The notes under the pieces: model-generated
The model's input: the letters and a program-made list of their open reading frames with translations, nothing else
Databases searched by the model: none
What the model was told of the DNA's origin: nothing
NCBI RefSeq assembly: GCF_017565645.3
Contig: NZ_CP086136.1
Location: 496,001-560,000, forward strand
DNA length: 64,000 bases
Reading direction: 5' to 3'
Source: Bradyrhizobium barranii subsp. barranii
GTDB lineage: Bacteria; Pseudomonadota; Alphaproteobacteria; Rhizobiales; Xanthobacteraceae
Translations under genes and position numbers: made by a program
Part shown: positions 36,709 through 45,819 of the stretch, piece after piece
Position numbering within the stretch: position 1 is the stretch's first letter
How the letters are laid out: the number at the start of each line of letters is the position of its first letter

Positions 36709-37347
36709 TTACCCCTTGGGCTTCTCGAACCGATAGGCGAAGCGATCGGTCTCGCCCTTGATCGAAGGGTCGAACACCTTGACGGAGTGCGTATCGTACG
36801 GGTTCGCGAGCATGGTGCTCTCACCATCTAGTACGAAGCCTGACGCTTCCACCTCCGCCCGAACCGAGGAAGGGTCGATCCGATGCAGCGATTGGGCGTC
36901 GTTCGTGCCCGTGCCCGCTGCGGCTGCGTGATCGACGATCACGTAGGAGCCGCCCGGCTTGAGCCGCTCGAAGACGGCCCGATTGAAGTCGGCTGCCGTC
37001 CCGCCCCTCGCTCGCATCAGTTCGGTGTGGAGATCGTGGTAGAAAAGGTGAAGCCACAAGACATCCGCAGGAACGGCGACGCCGGGCAACGTCACCAGAT
37101 CCGCGGAAACGGCTTGCACGTTCTCTCTGCCAGGCTCTTTCGCCAGCGTCTGCACGCGTCCGACCGGATCGTTCTTGAAGTGGGCGACTTCCGCCGGCAC
37201 GAAGCTGTAGACGCGCCCTTCGGGCCCTACGATGTCGGAGAAGAGACGGGTCCAATCGCCATCGCCGGGGTAGACGTCGATGACGGTGGAGCCCGCACCG
37301 ACGCGCGAGAAGCGGATCAATTCGGATTGTTTCGATGAGGGGTACAT
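36709..37347 (-). CDS. class I SAM-dependent methyltransferase
   Basis: 212 aa. SAM-binding motif I is loose (VIDVYPGDGDWTRLF). Later motifs are LKPGGSYVIVDHAA and a C-terminal FVLDGESTML strand. The pattern fits the predicted methyltransferase group often annotated as COG4798. Substrate unknown. It lies between the SnoaL-like and SDR genes in the same orientation and is probably co-transcribed (22 nt after the SDR gene stop). Confidence 0.78.
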   Translation of the reverse strand: MYPSSKQSELIRFSRVGAGSTVIDVYPGDGDWTRLFSDIVGPEGRVYSFVPAEVAHFKNDPVGRVQTLAKEPGRENVQAVSADLVTLPGVAVPADVLWLHLFYHDLHTELMRARGGTAADFNRAVFERLKPGGSYVIVDHAAAAGTGTNDAQSLHRIDPSSVRAEVEASGFVLDGESTMLANPYDTHSVKVFDPSIKGETDRFAYRFEKPKG

Positions 37348-37369
37348 TGGTGACCTCCGATGCGCAAAT

Positions 37370-38104
37370 TCAGATGGCCGAGAAGCCGCCGTCCACGGAC
37401 AACTCCAGGCCGTTCACGAAACTCGAATCGTCCGAAGCCAGAAACAGCGCGGCCGCCGCGATCTCCTCGGGACGACCCATCGTTCCGCGCGGGATCAGCG
37501 ACTCGAACATTCGCTTCGCGTCTTCGGTGAGAACCTGGTCCTGCATGGGGGTGGCGATCGGCCCCGGATGCAGCACGTTCACCCGAATATTCCTGGCCTT
37601 CAATTCGTTGAGCCACCCGCGTGCGAAGGCGTGCAACGCCGCCTTGCTCGCCGCATACACGCTGTAACCGGGAAAGCCTTTCAGCGAAGCAACCGATCCG
37701 GTCATGAAGATCGATGCGCCATCGCTCAACAGCGGCAGCGCCTTTTGCACGGTGAACAGAGTTCCGCGCGTGTTCAGCCCAAAGGTCACATCGAAATGCT
37801 TCTCAGTGATCTCGCCCAGCGGGACGGCTTCGCCGATACCGGCGCTCGCATACAGGACGTCGATCCTTCCCTTTTCCCGTTTGACCGTGTCGAACAGGCG
37901 GTCGAGGTCGTCGAGATTGGCCGCGTCGCCGCGCACACCGGTCACGTTGCGACCGATCAGCCTGACCGCCTCGTCGAGCGCTTCCTGCCTCCGACCCGTG
38001 ATGAAGACGTAGGCGCCTTCTTCGACGAACCGCTTGGCGCTCGCCAGCGCCATGCCGCTCGATCCGCCCGTAATGACTGCAACCTTACTGTCCAACTTTC
38101 CCAT
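37370..38104 (-). CDS. short-chain dehydrogenase/reductase (SDR)
   Basis: 244 aa from the ATG at 38104. Classical SDR signs are the cofactor loop TGGSSGM (TGxxxGxG-like with the last Gly replaced by Ala), NTRGT, catalytic Ser in MTGSVAS, and YSVYAASKAAL with the active YxxxK. The Arg at the end of strand 2 (FITGRRQ) suggests NADP preference. Substrate unknown. It is divergent from the LysR regulator at 38383, which probably controls it. Confidence 0.9.
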   Translation of the reverse strand: MGKLDSKVAVITGGSSGMALASAKRFVEEGAYVFITGRRQEALDEAVRLIGRNVTGVRGDAANLDDLDRLFDTVKREKGRIDVLYASAGIGEAVPLGEITEKHFDVTFGLNTRGTLFTVQKALPLLSDGASIFMTGSVASLKGFPGYSVYAASKAALHAFARGWLNELKARNIRVNVLHPGPIATPMQDQVLTEDAKRMFESLIPRGTMGRPEEIAAAALFLASDDSSFVNGLELSVDGGFSAI

Positions 38105-38382
38105 GACGTCTTCCTTCAGGCTTTGCTTTTGATGGTTCGGGGACGTCCCCGCGATCTCGTCGAAATAGGCCTGGCTGCGCTTGGCTTTGAGTGCGCAAAC
38201 GCGCACATCGCTGGTGCGAAATCGAACCGGACAGGAGGCTTGGGCCCCCGGCATGGCCTTTTTGGTGTCCAGTCGTCGGTGGCCCTTTTTCGTCGCAAAA
38301 GCCTTTGCAAGCCCTATTTTCGGTTGTTCGGCTTGCTACATGGAGGTTCCGGAATGGGCACGAACCGGTTCCGGATTGCACC

Positions 38383-39291
38383 ATGATCGACTGGGACGAC
38401 GTTCGCTATTTTCTCGCCGTCGCGCGCGGAGGCTCGGTAAGGGCAGCCGCCGAACGCGTCGGTGTGAATCATGCGACCGTGCTGCGGCGCGTCGCACAGC
38501 TGGAAGAACGGCTCGGCGCGCACATGTTCGAGAAGCTGCCCTCAGGTTACCGCCTAACGGCAGCGGGCGAGGAGGTTCTCGAGCTCGCTGAGCAGATGGA
38601 AGCGTCGTCGCACCAGCTGGAGACGCGTGTCTTCGGCCGGGACCAGAGCGTACGCGGGCTTCTGCGAGTGACGCTGGCGCCGCCCCTTTCGACGCACCTG
38701 CTCATGCCGGACTTCGCCGAGTTCGCGCGTCTGCATCCGGACATCGAAATGGACATCTTGGCATCGGGTGAGTTGGTCAACCTGACCAACCGGGAGGCCG
38801 ATGTCGCCATCCGCGTCGTCTACGACCGCAAGACCCTGCCGCTCAATCTTCACGGTTTGAAAGGGCCGGAAGTATTCGGAGGCGTCTACATGTCCCGCGA
38901 CCGACTCGCCGCATCGCGTGCGGGCGCGCCGGATCCCGTCCGGTGGATCATCATCAGCATGCACGGGATTCCGGACTGGGCCAGCGAAGGCGAGGTCCGC
39001 ACCACGCGGGTTCCGTTCAGAGTCACGGACGCCGAGAGTCAGATCGCCGCCGTACGGCAAGGACTCGGAATCACGACGCTGCCGTGTTTCGTCGGAGATG
39101 CCGACCCTCTGCTGGCGAGAGTGCCGGGCAGCGAACTGCACATGTACGGCACGCTTTGGCTTCTCACGCAGGGAGAGACCCGCAAGACGAAGCGCGTCCG
39201 GCTTTTCACCGAGTTCCTAGCCGGCAAACTCTCCACACACGCTCAGCTTCTTGCGGGTTTGACGAAGACGAGTCCGCGGACAAAGCCATGA
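38383..39291 (+). CDS. LysR-family transcriptional regulator
   Basis: 302 aa from the ATG at 38383; the frame is open for 64 further codons upstream but they overlap the divergent promoter region. The N-terminal winged HTH (GGSVRAAAERVGVNHATVLRRVAQLEERL) is followed by a periplasmic-binding-like effector domain (VRGLLRVTLAPPLSTHLLMP to the end). The 278-bp divergent gap to the SDR gene is the classical LysR arrangement, so it probably activates or represses that operon. Confidence 0.9.
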   Translation: MIDWDDVRYFLAVARGGSVRAAAERVGVNHATVLRRVAQLEERLGAHMFEKLPSGYRLTAAGEEVLELAEQMEASSHQLETRVFGRDQSVRGLLRVTLAPPLSTHLLMPDFAEFARLHPDIEMDILASGELVNLTNREADVAIRVVYDRKTLPLNLHGLKGPEVFGGVYMSRDRLAASRAGAPDPVRWIIISMHGIPDWASEGEVRTTRVPFRVTDAESQIAAVRQGLGITTLPCFVGDADPLLARVPGSELHMYGTLWLLTQGETRKTKRVRLFTEFLAGKLSTHAQLLAGLTKTSPRTKP

Positions 39292-39469
39292 AGGAGCAGC
39301 GCCGCCGCGGATAATGAAAAGATCAAACAGTCAACGCAGGGATCTTTAGACAAGCACTCCGGAACACGTGGACAAGCTCAAGCCCTGCCGATTGCGAATC
39401 CCTGACCCGTGCTAACCGCGCGGAACGGGCAGGCGTGCGGAAGGATTCGTCCCGGAAGGAGCGATCTCG

Positions 39470-39739
39470 ATGCTGATGACGAAAGAACGGCGGCCGGCGA
39501 TCCGTACGCTGCGCCGGTGGGCGATCAACGTGCTGCAGGAAGCTGGCGCCATCCGCGAGTGCGAAGAGCACGGGTGGATGCAGGACCGCGCCGACCCGCA
39601 CGCTCGCGAGCGGGCCTTCGACATCGCACGTCGGGATTCGCCGGCCGATGTCGCTCCGGAGGAGGCCGTCGCCGAGATCCGCGATGTTCTGGATTCGATC
39701 GGCGGCACCTGCCCGGAGTGCCCGCCCGAGGCCGACTAA
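39470..39739 (+). CDS. small conserved hypothetical, homologous to the C-tail of the Rad50-like protein
   Basis: 89 aa; the ATG at 39470 has AAGGAG eight bases upstream. The core (LQEAGAIRECEEHGWMQDRA DPHARERAFDIARRD, split here for readability) and a final GGTCPECPPE match residues 1155-1235 of the 29321-33034 product. A CxxC near the end may bind metal. Function unknown. Its stop overlaps that of the minus-strand gene 39736-39921 tail to tail. Confidence 0.72.
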   Translation: MLMTKERRPAIRTLRRWAINVLQEAGAIRECEEHGWMQDRADPHARERAFDIARRDSPADVAPEEAVAEIRDVLDSIGGTCPECPPEAD

Positions 39740-39921
39740 GCCGTCTTGTCCGTCATGCCGCGCTCGCAGCAAGCCGAGGCACGAAGGCGAATGAGTTCGA
39801 TCCACGCCAGCGCGGCGTTGATCCATCTCTGCCGTTCAGCTCCATCGGCTTCGGCGGCGAGCTTCATGGCCGCAAACGCCTCGCGCTCGGGATCGTACTC
39901 GACGTTCATGGGCTGAAACAT
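39736..39921 (-). CDS. small hypothetical protein
   Basis: 61 aa, a single predicted helical hairpin (EREAFAAMKLAAEADGAERQ). Its stop overlaps the 39470 gene by 4 nt in convergent orientation. Typical of small Rhizobiales proteins; no function recognised. Confidence 0.5.
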   Translation of the reverse strand: MFQPMNVEYDPEREAFAAMKLAAEADGAERQRWINAALAWIELIRLRASACCERGMTDKTA

Positions 39922-40179
39922 AATCGCGGATCGTAAACGATCACGCAGCGAGGCGACCGTAGGAATCCGGGGCCGCCACGACCGCGATCGCGGGCCTAAC
40001 CCTCCGGAGCGTCTCGCCTCTCCTCCTATAATCTGTCGATGAGCCTCTCCCGAGGCTCTGGATCAGCGCTGCTACTGCAGAAGGCGATGCGGGTAGCCGC
40101 TGGCCGCCCCCGGACGGATCGCACTTTTCGCAAACGCGGCAAGGCGGGGCCTTGCGGGCTGACAAATTCCATCCATATA

Positions 40180-40195
40180 CCATCTAATCAGATGG
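40180..40195. promoter_or_regulatory. palindrome upstream of RHH regulator, likely operator
   Basis: CCATCT-AATC-AGATGG is a perfect inverted repeat 19 bp before the ATG at 40215. A further half-site-like GGATGGTA follows at about 40200. RHH regulators usually repress their own promoter through such sites. Confidence 0.5.
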
Positions 40196-40214
40196 CACTG
40201 GGATGGTACTAACG

Positions 40215-40634
40215 ATGGTCAGCAATGTGCACGAAATCCGACCAAAGCCCTCCGACTCGGAAAAAATCACGATCAATCTTGGCTTTGTCGATCTCGGTCA
40301 GGTCGATTTGATGGTGCAGGAAGGCTTCTACTCGAACCGCACGGATTTCATCCGGACCGCGATCCGCAACCAGCTCGAACGCCATGCCGACGTGGTCAAG
40401 CAGTCCACGGTGCGAAAGAGCCTGGACCTGGGCTTGCGAAACTACAGCCGCGAGGATCTCGAGGCGGCGCGGAGGGCGGGGGAGATGCTGCACATCAATG
40501 TTCTGGGTCTCGCCACCATCGCGCAGGACGTCACGCCCGAGCTTGCCCGCGCGACGATTGCATCGGTCTCTGTGCTCGGGGCCCTGCATGCCAGTCCGGC
40601 AGTCAAGTCCGCTCTCGCCGACAGAACGAGGTAA
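40215..40634 (+). CDS. CopG/ribbon-helix-helix regulator
   Basis: 139 aa from the ATG at 40215 (an ATG at 40203 is also in frame). The RHH core is ITINLGFVDLGQVDLMVQEG followed by SNRTDFIRTAIRNQLE, with the expected beta strand and two helices. A C-terminal region of about 80 residues has no recognised fold. The stop is 4 nt before the esterase start, so both are one operon. A palindrome precedes the gene. Confidence 0.8.
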   Translation: MVSNVHEIRPKPSDSEKITINLGFVDLGQVDLMVQEGFYSNRTDFIRTAIRNQLERHADVVKQSTVRKSLDLGLRNYSREDLEAARRAGEMLHINVLGLATIAQDVTPELARATIASVSVLGALHASPAVKSALADRTR

Positions 40635-40638
40635 GGTC

Positions 40639-41811
40639 ATGTTGAACCAGGACATCATTCGCGAAGCCACACGCCTCACACGCTCGGGCCAACTCGTCGA
40701 GGCCACCGCGCTGCTTCAGCGCATGCTTCGGGGCGAGAAAGAGCCGGGCGCTATCGCACCGACGGTCGACCACGCCGCCCTTGCGTCAGGACGAGAGCCG
40801 CCAACCATCGACGCCAAGGCGAACGCCGCCGAGACGAGGCGTCCGCGTCGGGCGGCCCAGCCGGCAGTGGATATCGCCAAAAACCTCAGCGGGCTCGGAC
40901 TGGGAGGAGCCCTGAGGCGTGCGCCGCCTCCCATGGCGGACATCGTGCCGGACGGCGTCAAGTTCGTCGAAGGCGTCTACGCAAACGGCGCGGGAAGCCG
41001 CACCTACCGGCTCTTCATCCCGAGCGGCTATCATGGCCAGCCCATTCCGCTGGTGATCATGCTCCACGGCTGCACGCAGTCGCCGGAGGATTTCGCCGCC
41101 GGCACGCGAATGAACTTCATCGCCGAAGAACAGACCTGCTTCGTCGCCTATCCCGCGCAGCGGGCCGACGCAAACCAGGCGAAATGCTGGAATTGGTTTC
41201 GGCCGGCCGACCAACAGCGCGACGGAGGTGAGCCCTCGCTCATCGCCGGCATCACCCGCCAGATCATGTGCGATTATTCGGTCGATTCGGAACGCGTCTA
41301 CGTCGCCGGACTGTCCGCCGGGGCCGCGGCCGCGGCCGTCATGGGATCGACGTATGGCGACCTGTACGCGGCGATCGGCATTCATTCCGGACTGGCCTGC
41401 GGAGCAGCCAGCGACCTTTCCTCGGCACTGATCGCCATGAAGCAAGGCGGCGGGTCCGATGAAAGGCCGGAAGATGGCCCATCCATTCCGACGATCGTCT
41501 TCCACGGCGACCGCGACAACACGGTGCATTCGAAAAACAGCGCGCGAATTGTCCGGCAATCCGTTGGTGGGACAAGCACGACGACGAAGGTGCATCGCGG
41601 GCGGGTGCCGGGCGGGCATGCCTACACTCGCACGGTCCATACTGACGTCTCCGGACGCAGCATCCTCGAGCACTGGGAAATCCACGGAGCCGGACACGCA
41701 TGGTCGGGGGGCAGCCCCGCCGGCTCCTACACCGATCCGGACGGACCGGACGCAACGAGAGAAATGCTGCGCTTCTTCCTCGAGCATTCGCTCCCGCAGG
41801 GGCGGAATTGA
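40639..41811 (+). CDS. PHB depolymerase-family alpha/beta-hydrolase
   Basis: 390-aa esterase. An N-terminal region of about 100 residues resembles those of poly-3-hydroxybutyrate depolymerase-family proteins (MLNQDIIREATRLTRSGQLVEA). The hydrolase core has an oxyanion strand (IMLHGCTQSPEDF), nucleophile elbow GLSAGAAA, an acid in FHGDRDNTVH, and the catalytic His in HGAGHAWSG. No signal peptide is obvious, so it probably acts inside the cell. Co-transcribed with the RHH regulator just upstream. Confidence 0.88.
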   Translation: MLNQDIIREATRLTRSGQLVEATALLQRMLRGEKEPGAIAPTVDHAALASGREPPTIDAKANAAETRRPRRAAQPAVDIAKNLSGLGLGGALRRAPPPMADIVPDGVKFVEGVYANGAGSRTYRLFIPSGYHGQPIPLVIMLHGCTQSPEDFAAGTRMNFIAEEQTCFVAYPAQRADANQAKCWNWFRPADQQRDGGEPSLIAGITRQIMCDYSVDSERVYVAGLSAGAAAAAVMGSTYGDLYAAIGIHSGLACGAASDLSSALIAMKQGGGSDERPEDGPSIPTIVFHGDRDNTVHSKNSARIVRQSVGGTSTTTKVHRGRVPGGHAYTRTVHTDVSGRSILEHWEIHGAGHAWSGGSPAGSYTDPDGPDATREMLRFFLEHSLPQGRN

Positions 41812-41898
41812 GGTGGCATCCGCTTTTCATCTCGGTGATGGGAAGCGGATCGTCGCAATCGTCTCCATCGAACGGGAGCCCGCTGGCGCTAACCGCTT

Positions 41899-42096
41899 TC
41901 AGGTCTTTGGCTTCTGTTTCGCTGCAGCCTCTCGAGCGATCCGCTCCGCCTTCAGGCGCTCCCGGTTTGCATGGAATGCCTGTTGGTCGCGCTCATGCTC
42001 TGAGACCGGCGCCTCCGCGCGCGTGTCGCGAAACACCTTGCGGGCTTCCCGTTGGGCAACGGTCGGCATCCGTCGGTCCGATATGCGATTGTTCAT
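41899..42096 (-). CDS. small basic hypothetical protein
   Basis: 65 aa, highly charged, from the ATG at 42096 (an ATG at 42117 is also possible). Helical and probably partly disordered (ERLKAERIAREAAAKQKPKT). Function unknown; similar short genes are common in Bradyrhizobium-type genomes. Confidence 0.5.
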   Translation of the reverse strand: MNNRISDRRMPTVAQREARKVFRDTRAEAPVSEHERDQQAFHANRERLKAERIAREAAAKQKPKT

Positions 42097-42254
42097 TGCT
42101 CCCTCCTTCGGGCGCAAACGGTCCTTGCGCTATGTTGCGCATTCGGACCGCCAACCTTGGGGTAGGTTTTCCCCCGGATGGGGCTTTTGGGGGCCGGGGG
42201 CTTGGATTCGACGTTTCGCGAACCCGTTCGTTCCAATCCTCCTGCTGTAGAAAA

Positions 42255-43175
42255 TCATGCAGACTTCCGCTGCGGTTTGGCCGGCCTTTTCGCCGTAGCT
42301 TCCTTCGCCTTCTTGCCCTCGATCGACATCAGCATTTCCTTCTGGCCGGCCGCCGCCTTTCGCGGCTTCTTGGCGGGCTTTGAGGCCTTCGCCGGCGCGG
42401 CCTCCTTGCCGACGGATCGGCGCAGCGCCTCCATCAGATCGACGACGTTGGTCGATGCTGGGCGCTCCTTCGGCGTGATCGGCTTGCCGGCGCGCTTCTG
42501 GTTGATGAGGTCGATCAGCGCGGTTTCGTAGTGGTCCTCGAACTTGTCCGGATCGAACCGCCCCGCCTTTTGATTCACGATGTGCTTGGCGAGATCCAGC
42601 ATGTCTTTCGTGACCTTTACGTCCTGGATCTCGTCGAAATATTCCCGCTCGCTGCGCACCTCATAAGGATAGCGCAACAGCGTGCCGACCAAGCCCTTGT
42701 CCATCGGCTCGAGAGCGATGATGTGCTCCCGGTTGGTCAGCACCACGCGACCGATGGCGACCTTGTTCATCTCGCGGATGGTCTCGCGGATAACCGCGAA
42801 AGCGTCGTGCCCGACCTTGCCGTCGGGTCGGATGTAATACGGGCGGATCAAGTATCGCGGGTCGATGTCTGCCTTGTCGACGAACTCGTCGATCTCGATG
42901 GTGCGCGTCGACTCGAGCGCGATCTCTTCGAGCTCCTCCTTGGTGACCTCAATGAACTGATCCTTCTCGAGCTGGTAGCCCTTGACGATATCCTCGTTCG
43001 GCACCTCGTCGCCGGTGTCGGCGTCGACCTTCACGTACTTGATGCGGTGGCCGGTCTGACGGTTGAGCTGGTTGAAGGTAATTTTCTCCGACTCGGAAGT
43101 GGCCGGATAGAGCGCGACCGGACAGGTCACCAGTGACAGACGCAGGAAGCCTTTCCAGTTGGCGCGAGGGGCCAT
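42255..43175 (-). CDS. ku: Ku-family DNA end-binding protein
   Basis: 306 aa from the ATG at 43175; upstream codons in this frame are not Ku-like. The conserved Ku start (WKGFLRLSLVTCPVALYPA) and core (FNQLNRQTGHRIKYVKVD, VLTNREHIIALEP) are present. A Lys/Ala-rich C-terminal tail follows, typical of bacterial Ku and thought to contact DNA. Ku binds broken ends and recruits ligase for non-homologous end joining. The LigD-type ligase at 49866 is a plausible partner about 7 kb away. Confidence 0.95.
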   Translation of the reverse strand: MAPRANWKGFLRLSLVTCPVALYPATSESEKITFNQLNRQTGHRIKYVKVDADTGDEVPNEDIVKGYQLEKDQFIEVTKEELEEIALESTRTIEIDEFVDKADIDPRYLIRPYYIRPDGKVGHDAFAVIRETIREMNKVAIGRVVLTNREHIIALEPMDKGLVGTLLRYPYEVRSEREYFDEIQDVKVTKDMLDLAKHIVNQKAGRFDPDKFEDHYETALIDLINQKRAGKPITPKERPASTNVVDLMEALRRSVGKEAAPAKASKPAKKPRKAAAGQKEMLMSIEGKKAKEATAKRPAKPQRKSA

Positions 43176-43260
43176 GAACGCGGTACTCCGGAGGGACGGT
43201 GCTGGATTCAAGACGAACGGAGCCTGCCGGTTCCGACAGGCCGGCGGCCCATACCAAGAT

Positions 43261-43536
43261 TCATCCGCAATGCTGGGCGCCGCACCATGGGAGTTGGGGA
43301 GGCCCTTGACCCGGACCGCCGAAGGAAATGAAAGAGGCCGCCACTGAGGCGACCTTAACATTCCGAGACCGCCGAACCGCCTCGATTTCGATTCGCAAAG
43401 AGGCACTCTTCAAAAGGTTGCGGTGCAACTCATTTGAGGCGTGGTCGTGCTCAGCCCGAAGCGCCAGCCGCTCTAGGCGGGCCTTGCGATTTTCTTCCAT
43501 CGCCAGTTGGGCGCGAGCGAGCAGGGCATCAGTCAT
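43261..43536 (-). CDS. small hypothetical protein
   Basis: 91 aa; the first 60 residues are helical and charged (LAMEENRKARLERLALRAEHDHAS), the last 30 look less structured. Located upstream of ku in the same orientation. Function unknown. Confidence 0.42.
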   Translation of the reverse strand: MTDALLARAQLAMEENRKARLERLALRAEHDHASNELHRNLLKSASLRIEIEAVRRSRNVKVASVAASFISFGGPGQGPPQLPWCGAQHCG

Positions 43537-43607
43537 GTCGAGAGAATACGGCAGACTGGGGAAGAGTTGCCTTCACTCAAGTTAGGCTAAACTAGGCAGA
43601 CTCTAAA

Positions 43608-43808
43608 CTATTCCGGGGCCTGCAATCCCGGGGAATTTAGCCAGTCATTGATGTGAGATCCCGTCTCCGCGATCCTGGCGCGCCTAAGCAGATCGTCCCG
43701 TTCCTTCCCGGCTGGAAGCTGGCTGGCCTGCTCTTTGAGTTTGGCAGCCTGCTCAGCCATCCGTTCGTCAAGTGACCGCGTCTGCTTCACTCTTCGGCGC
43801 TCGCTCAT
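43608..43808 (-). CDS. small hypothetical protein (paralogue of 55359-55556)
   Basis: 66 aa, charged helical protein ending SHINDWLNSPGLQAPE. A clear paralogue at 55359 shares QTxSLxERxAEQ and the WLNSPGLQ end. Both are preceded or followed by small genes rather than known operons. Function unknown, but conservation of the C-terminal motif supports a real gene. Confidence 0.62.
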   Translation of the reverse strand: MSERRRVKQTRSLDERMAEQAAKLKEQASQLPAGKERDDLLRRARIAETGSHINDWLNSPGLQAPE

Positions 43809-44091
43809 ATCGGCGCTCCTGAGCTGCTAACGACGGACTCCTAAACGGAGAGATGTACAAACAGTTCCGGGAGCGAAACTAGGACGGTGGGGAGGCTAGG
43901 ACTCCTAGGCATTCCAGGCTCCGCTCCAGCTTCGCAACCGCGATAGGGCGTCGGCTCCGGACCCGCGAGCAGGTTCAATGGACCAAGCCCGGGACCTGCA
44001 GTGAAGAGTTTTGAGACGGCGATCGGCCCGCCAGCGATACGGCTGTCGGGGCCGATCTACATTCCACTCCAGTGACACAGGCCAGGGGGAA

Positions 44092-44259
44092 TCATTCCGT
44101 GGCGGGCGCGGCTGGATCTCGCGGCGCGAGCAGGCTGAGCGCCGTCTCGATCTGCACCAGCAGCCGCTCGATTTCCTCGCGTTCGTTCGGTCCGGAATGG
44201 CTCTCGAGCCGCTCCAGGAGCGCCTGCTTGCGCGCAAGCAGCTTTGCCAAGGTCGACAT
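44092..44259 (-). CDS. very small hypothetical protein (55 aa)
   Basis: MSTLAKLLARKQALLERLES is followed by a Glu-rich helix and an Ala/Pro tail. The frame has strong third-position GC and a clean start and stop, and no competing frame is better. Likely a small coiled-coil protein of unknown role. Confidence 0.5.
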   Translation of the reverse strand: MSTLAKLLARKQALLERLESHSGPNEREEIERLLVQIETALSLLAPRDPAAPATE

Positions 44260-44672
44260 TGCACCTCACCGTGTCTTGACGTCTACAGACGAACGGGTAC
44301 GTCGCGGAGCGACTTGCCAGTGCCGGTCCGGCGCGAGCGAACGAACTGGATGCGGATAATCGTCGGCGACCTCCTCGGCTCTTGACCTCTTCGCGCGCCG
44401 CCGGTCAAATCAAGCTTTCAGTGATGTTGCGGGGGTGACGTCCGCTGCATGCTCGCGGCCATCGGCCAGGCGCCGCAGCGGGGTCATCGTGAGGCTCCTT
44501 CAAGGCGAGTCCCCCGTGGTTGCGAACGGCCTGGACCTGCACAGGTTCCCGCCTCGACGCGCTGCAGGCGAAACCGTCTGCGACGGACAGATCCCGTTTG
44601 TGAACCAACGATCGCTCTTACCGTTGTGCCGCATCCGGACGCCCTCGACTGCGCGTGCACTGAACGGCAACC
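44260..44672. other. gene-poor stretch
   Basis: No gene of normal size supported. A 25-codon minus-strand frame (MTPLRRLADGREHAADVTP...) begins near 44486 behind AAGGAG and may be a micro-protein or a remnant. Confidence 0.3.
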
Positions 44673-45110
44673 ATGAACACCTACTCGCACCAGCATCTCG
44701 ATTCAGCCGGCGCTTGGGACCGGACCTACCTCGAGTCGCTAATCCGCGAGGATTGCGAGCAATGCCATCCCGGCGAGACGCTGGAGGATCTCAAGCGGCG
44801 TGGGTCGTTTTCCAGAGAGGACAGAGGCCTGCTGCGGGACTGGATGGCCGGCTCGCGCCGCAGCGGCAATGCGCGGCTAAAGGAGAGCGCGGGCAAGCGA
44901 CGATCGGCCGCCACCGATCGGATGAATGGAAACTCACGACGATCCCGGTTCAAGCCGGTGAGGCCCCGCTCCCGAGTAGCTGCGAGACGGCGGCAGCCAA
45001 TTGCGCCGGCGCAAAGGGCTTTTGGATCAGGACGCTGCCGTCGACGCCCTGCGATTGCCAGTCAGGCGCGCTGGCGCTCGTCATGTAGACCACAGGAAAG
45101 CCAGGCGTGA
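44673..45110 (+). CDS. small hypothetical protein with uncertain C-terminus
   Basis: The first 67 residues (HLDSAGAWDRTYLESLIRED, CEQCHPGETLEDLKRRG, SFSREDRGLLRDWM) look like a genuine conserved protein. After about residue 70 the frame becomes Arg-rich and overlaps the antisense response-regulator gene at 44950. A frameshift may have joined the true end to a non-coding frame. Confidence 0.5.
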   Translation: MNTYSHQHLDSAGAWDRTYLESLIREDCEQCHPGETLEDLKRRGSFSREDRGLLRDWMAGSRRSGNARLKESAGKRRSAATDRMNGNSRRSRFKPVRPRSRVAARRRQPIAPAQRAFGSGRCRRRPAIASQARWRSSCRPQESQA

Positions 45111-45336
45111 TTTCCCTGATCTGCCGCGCCAGCTCCCAGCCGCTTATGCCGTCACCCAGGTTGACGTCCGTCAGCAGGACTCGACATCCCTCGCGGCCAT
45201 CGCAAAAGGTGCACATGGCCTCTTCCCCCGAATGGACCGAGCAGGCCTCGAAACCGCCGTCGGACAAGGCGTCCTCGACGAAGCTTGCGATGAGAGCTTC
45301 ATCCTCCACGACCAGAACACGAACGGCATCACTCAC
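44950..45336 (-). CDS. single-domain CheY-like response regulator
   Basis: 128 aa from a GTG at 45336, chosen because GAGGAG lies eight bases upstream. The receiver domain shows acidic pocket VLVVEDEALI, phospho-acceptor Asp in VLLTDVNLGDG, Thr in VVYMTSASAP and Lys in LIQKPF. No output domain follows. It probably relays phosphate from an unlinked kinase or tunes a multi-step phosphorelay. The overlap with the antisense 44673 frame is at its 3' end. Confidence 0.85.
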   Translation of the reverse strand: MSDAVRVLVVEDEALIASFVEDALSDGGFEACSVHSGEEAMCTFCDGREGCRVLLTDVNLGDGISGWELARQIREITPGFPVVYMTSASAPDWQSQGVDGSVLIQKPFAPAQLAAAVSQLLGSGASPA

Positions 45337-45453
45337 TTTCAAATCTCCTCGGCGACCGAGCCGGGTCGTCTCGCGTGCGGCAGTGCGCTGGTCCGTAGTC
45401 CGGCGGAAGAGCAACCTCCGCCGTCAGCCAGCCAAGCACCGTAATGCGCCGTG

Positions 45454-45819
45454 TCAAGCCACCGGCACACCATAATATGCGTTCACCGAGCGCGTCGTCG
45501 CCGGGTCGCTCCAATTCCAACTGCTCTCGTCGGCGTATTTGGGGGCGCCGCGGAGCTGGTCCTGGGAAATGCCGGTGACTACATAGCCGCCGAGGTTGGT
45601 GTCGTATTTCAGCGTCTGCCATGGCAGCGGATAGTGATCGTCGCCGATGCCGAGCAGGCCGCCGAAGCTGAGCACCGCGTACGACACCTTGCCGCTGATC
45701 TTGTCGATCATGACGCGCTCGATGTAGCCGACCTTTTCGCCCTTCGCGTCGTACGCGTTCGTGCCCTCGACCTTGTCGCTGCCGATCAGGCTGAACGTCT
45801 CGCGATCTTCCATGGTCAT
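45454..45819 (-). CDS. PRC-barrel domain protein
   Basis: 121 aa from the ATG at 45819. PRC-barrel pattern: LIGSDKVEGTNAYDAKGEKVGYIERVMIDKI, split by strands, then YAVLSFGGLLGIGDDHYPLPW. The domain occurs in RimM, photosynthetic reaction-centre H subunits and many small Rhizobiales proteins of unknown role. No signal peptide. A conserved aromatic tail (WNWSDPATTRSVNAYYG) follows. Confidence 0.85.
   Translation of the reverse strand: MTMEDRETFSLIGSDKVEGTNAYDAKGEKVGYIERVMIDKISGKVSYAVLSFGGLLGIGDDHYPLPWQTLKYDTNLGGYVVTGISQDQLRGAPKYADESSWNWSDPATTRSVNAYYGVPVA

Noticed and set aside
39941..40183. 80-codon minus-strand frame before the RHH operon
   Set aside because: Overlaps the likely promoter and operator and has no motif.
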